Assembly: GCF_963860125.1 (NCBI RefSeq)
Contig: NZ_CAWLFA010000007.1
Coordinates: 1 to 64,000 of the forward strand
Length of the DNA stretch: 64,000 nt
Direction: 5' to 3'
From: Picosynechococcus sp. PCC 7002
GTDB lineage: Bacteria > Cyanobacteriota > Cyanobacteriia > Cyanobacteriales > MRBY01
The translations under genes were made by a program, and so were the position numbers. The first letter of the stretch is position 1; the number at the start of each line of letters is the position of its first letter. Below the pieces are notes generated by a model, which worked only from the letters and a program-made list of their open reading frames with translations, did not search any database and was not told where the DNA came from. Shown here one piece after another: positions 62,571 to 64,000 of this stretch.

Positions 62571-63262
62571 CCTCACCTCTTAAAGTCTTATTAATTGAAG
62601 ACGATGAGCTATTCCGGCTAGGACTAGCCACACGCCTCCAGCAAGAAGCACTGCTAGAAATCACCGCAGAAGCTGAAGATGGTGAAACAGCCCTTGATTT
62701 AATAACCAAGCAAGAATTTGACATTATCATTTTAGACGTAGGGTTACCAGGCATCGGTGGCGTTGAAACCTGTCGTCAAATCAAGCAGCAGCAGCCCCAA
62801 TTACCCATCCTCGTGTTGACCTCCCATTCTCAACCCACCTTGATTAATCGCCTTATCGAAGCCCAAGCCCAAGGCTATTGCCTCAAAGGCGTGGACGCCG
62901 AGTCATTAATTTTGGCCATTCAGTCCATCGCAGCAGGAGCTTCTTGGTGGGATGCCCAGGCTACTCAACAAATTCGCGCCCAGTTTCAGCAGCCCATGGC
63001 TGAAATGCCTCGATCCGTCCCGGCGCAAGATAATCCCCTAACCCAGCGAGAAGGGGAGATTTTAGCGCTGATTGCCAACGGTAAAAGTAATTCTGAAATT
63101 GCTGAAACCCTTTACATTGCCGCAAGTACCGTGCGCGTTCATGTCCATGCTATTTTACAAAAGCTAGAGGCCCGCGATCGCACCCAGGCAGTTGTCATCG
63201 CACTGCGACATGGCTTAATTAAGACTGATAATCTGTCTAAAAATCCAGCGATCGATAGCTAA
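62567..63262 (+). CDS. NarL/FixJ-family response regulator
   Basis: A 231-residue regulator. Receiver domain at residues 5-120 with the acidic pair EDD, phosphoacceptor in IIILDVGLPGIGG and YCLKG lysine; LuxR-type helix-turn-helix at about 155-215 (LTQREGEILALIANGKSNSE, IAETLYIAASTVRVHVHAIL). The ATG overlaps the kinase stop. Partner of the sensor kinase; target probably includes its own region and perhaps kdp. Confidence 0.9.
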   Translation: MTSPLKVLLIEDDELFRLGLATRLQQEALLEITAEAEDGETALDLITKQEFDIIILDVGLPGIGGVETCRQIKQQQPQLPILVLTSHSQPTLINRLIEAQAQGYCLKGVDAESLILAIQSIAAGASWWDAQATQQIRAQFQQPMAEMPRSVPAQDNPLTQREGEILALIANGKSNSEIAETLYIAASTVRVHVHAILQKLEARDRTQAVVIALRHGLIKTDNLSKNPAIDS

Positions 63263-63338
63263 AACTTAATTTTTTCTTTTCTGTTACTTAAAATCACATT
63301 CCGTTGGAGCCTCTGGAAGTTTGAGGGTATTTAGCTGG

Positions 63339-64000
63339 TTATCGCACCAGACGAGGATATAACCTGCCGCAGAGGGTAACCAAAACGGTTGCACCGCCAA
63401 GGAGCACCGCAAAATCTGTGAGTAAGCCATAGCTTTCTACAGAGCCAACTAACATTAGGTTGCGCAGGGCATCAACAAGATAGGTGAGTGGGTTCAGTCG
63501 CGAGAGGAGTTGTAGCCATGGCGGCATGATGGAAATTGGATAAATGGCATTACTGGCAAAGAACAGAGGCATCATCATCAACTGGCCAACCCCCATAACC
63601 CGCTCATGGGTTTGTGCCCAACAAGCCACCGATAGGGACAGAGCCGAAAAAAGAATGGCCCCCAGCATAACGGCGATCGCCACCCCTAATATGGCTAGCG
63701 GGTGCCAATCCAGATTGACCCCCAAGAAAATGGCTACCAAATAGACAATAACAAGCTGTGATAGGCATCGTACCCCGGCACCAATGGCCTTTCCCAGCAC
63801 CAGAGCTGAGCGGGGAGCCGGACTCACCATTAGCTTGTGCAAGATACCTAAATCTTTCTCCCAGATAACAAGCAACCCAGTAAAAATTGACATAAACAAG
63901 ACACTCTGGGCCAAAATTCCTGGTGTCATAAAGTCAATATAAGTCAGATTGCCCGTGGGAATGCCCCGCACCTGGGTGAACACCTGCCCAAAAATGGTCA
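63339..64000 (-). CDS. ABC-2 type transporter permease (partial, 5' end outside window)
   Basis: At least 220 residues of an ABC-2 (DrrB/NodJ-like) permease; the frame stays open to the right edge (…TIFGQVFTQVRGIPTGNL), so the start lies beyond 64000. Hydrophobic helices and the MVSPAPRSALVLGKAIGAG and YPISIMPPWLQLLSRLNPLT motifs are typical of this family, which exports drugs, polysaccharides or lipids. The GTG at 63983 is an internal codon. Convergent to the response-regulator gene. Confidence 0.85.
   Translation of the reverse strand, partial: TIFGQVFTQVRGIPTGNLTYIDFMTPGILAQSVLFMSIFTGLLVIWEKDLGILHKLMVSPAPRSALVLGKAIGAGVRCLSQLVIVYLVAIFLGVNLDWHPLAILGVAIAVMLGAILFSALSLSVACWAQTHERVMGVGQLMMMPLFFASNAIYPISIMPPWLQLLSRLNPLTYLVDALRNLMLVGSVESYGLLTDFAVLLGGATVLVTLCGRLYPRLVR

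Overview
The window looks like part of a large plasmid or plasmid-derived replicon of a unicellular marine or brackish cyanobacterium, most likely Picosynechococcus (the Synechococcus sp. PCC 7002 group). The reasons are the very frequent HIP1 palindrome GCGATCGC, cyanobacterium-type proteins (iron uptake porin, NrtA/CmpA-like binding protein, short KdpD without kinase, AMIN-containing TonB receptor) and a full gene set for a citrate/hydroxamate siderophore of the schizokinen/synechobactin type. Plasmid character comes from three separate partition modules: ParA/ParB at 1-1343, a ParM-like actin at 46499-47485 (broken by a stop codon), and ParA plus a ribbon-helix-helix protein at 50213-51051. 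I recognised no replication initiator, rRNA, tRNA or CRISPR array.

Layout. 1-2.5 kb: parA-parB with two 26-bp palindromes (candidate parS), a nucleoside deaminase and a 2H phosphoesterase. 2.7-7.4 kb: iron-siderophore uptake (binding lipoprotein, TonB receptor, AraC regulator) with Fur-box-like sites. 7.7-10.8 kb: a NACHT-HEAT protein and a DUF427 protein. 11-17.8 kb: a secreted protein, an iron-type porin and a P2-type cation ATPase, with a ~115-bp non-coding element present twice. 17.8-21.8 kb: an ExoD-like membrane protein and an NrtA-like ABC transporter preceded by a c-di-AMP (ydaO-yuaA) riboswitch. 21.8-22.3 kb: a frameshifted gene remnant and an orphan cobalamin riboswitch. 22.3-33.8 kb: the siderophore operon. 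34-43.4 kb: TspO, integrase, Xre/zinc-ribbon regulator, phosphatase, an IS4-type element inside a GIY-YIG nuclease gene, a HepT/MntA toxin-antitoxin pair flanked by 89-bp repeats, and a MerR-like/vWA pair. 43.4-46.4 kb: a 2.8-kb transposon (serine resolvase, pRiA4b ORF-3 protein, ISKra4-type transposase) with 23-bp perfect inverted repeats, inserted in a 46-codon gene. 46.5-53.7 kb: plasmid maintenance genes with arrays of an 8-bp CTGGTTNN repeat, a tyrosine recombinase, VapBC and several frameshifted small genes. 54.2-63.3 kb: the Kdp potassium ATPase operon, a truncated KdpD and a divergent two-component system. 63.3-64 kb: an ABC-2 permease running off the end.

How it fits together. The siderophore operon encodes diaminobutyrate aminotransferase and decarboxylase (making 1,3-diaminopropane), an N-hydroxylase, two acyltransferase domains, two IucA/IucC condensing enzymes, an MFS transporter that may export the product, and a hydrolase; the 2.7-7.4 kb block would import the ferric complex. 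Kdp, the P2-type ATPase and the riboswitch-controlled ABC transporter suggest a second theme of ion and osmotic balance. The 35-53 kb stretch is the accessory zone: mobile elements, toxin-antitoxin systems, partition loci and at least six broken genes.

Most new-looking signals: the 8-bp phased repeats that lie in the promoter of the second parA and also inside both partition genes and past them; the paired 26-bp palindromes at parB; the resolvase-carrying ISKra4-type transposon; the repeat-flanked HepT/MntA module; and the twice-present non-coding element around the porin/ATPase genes.
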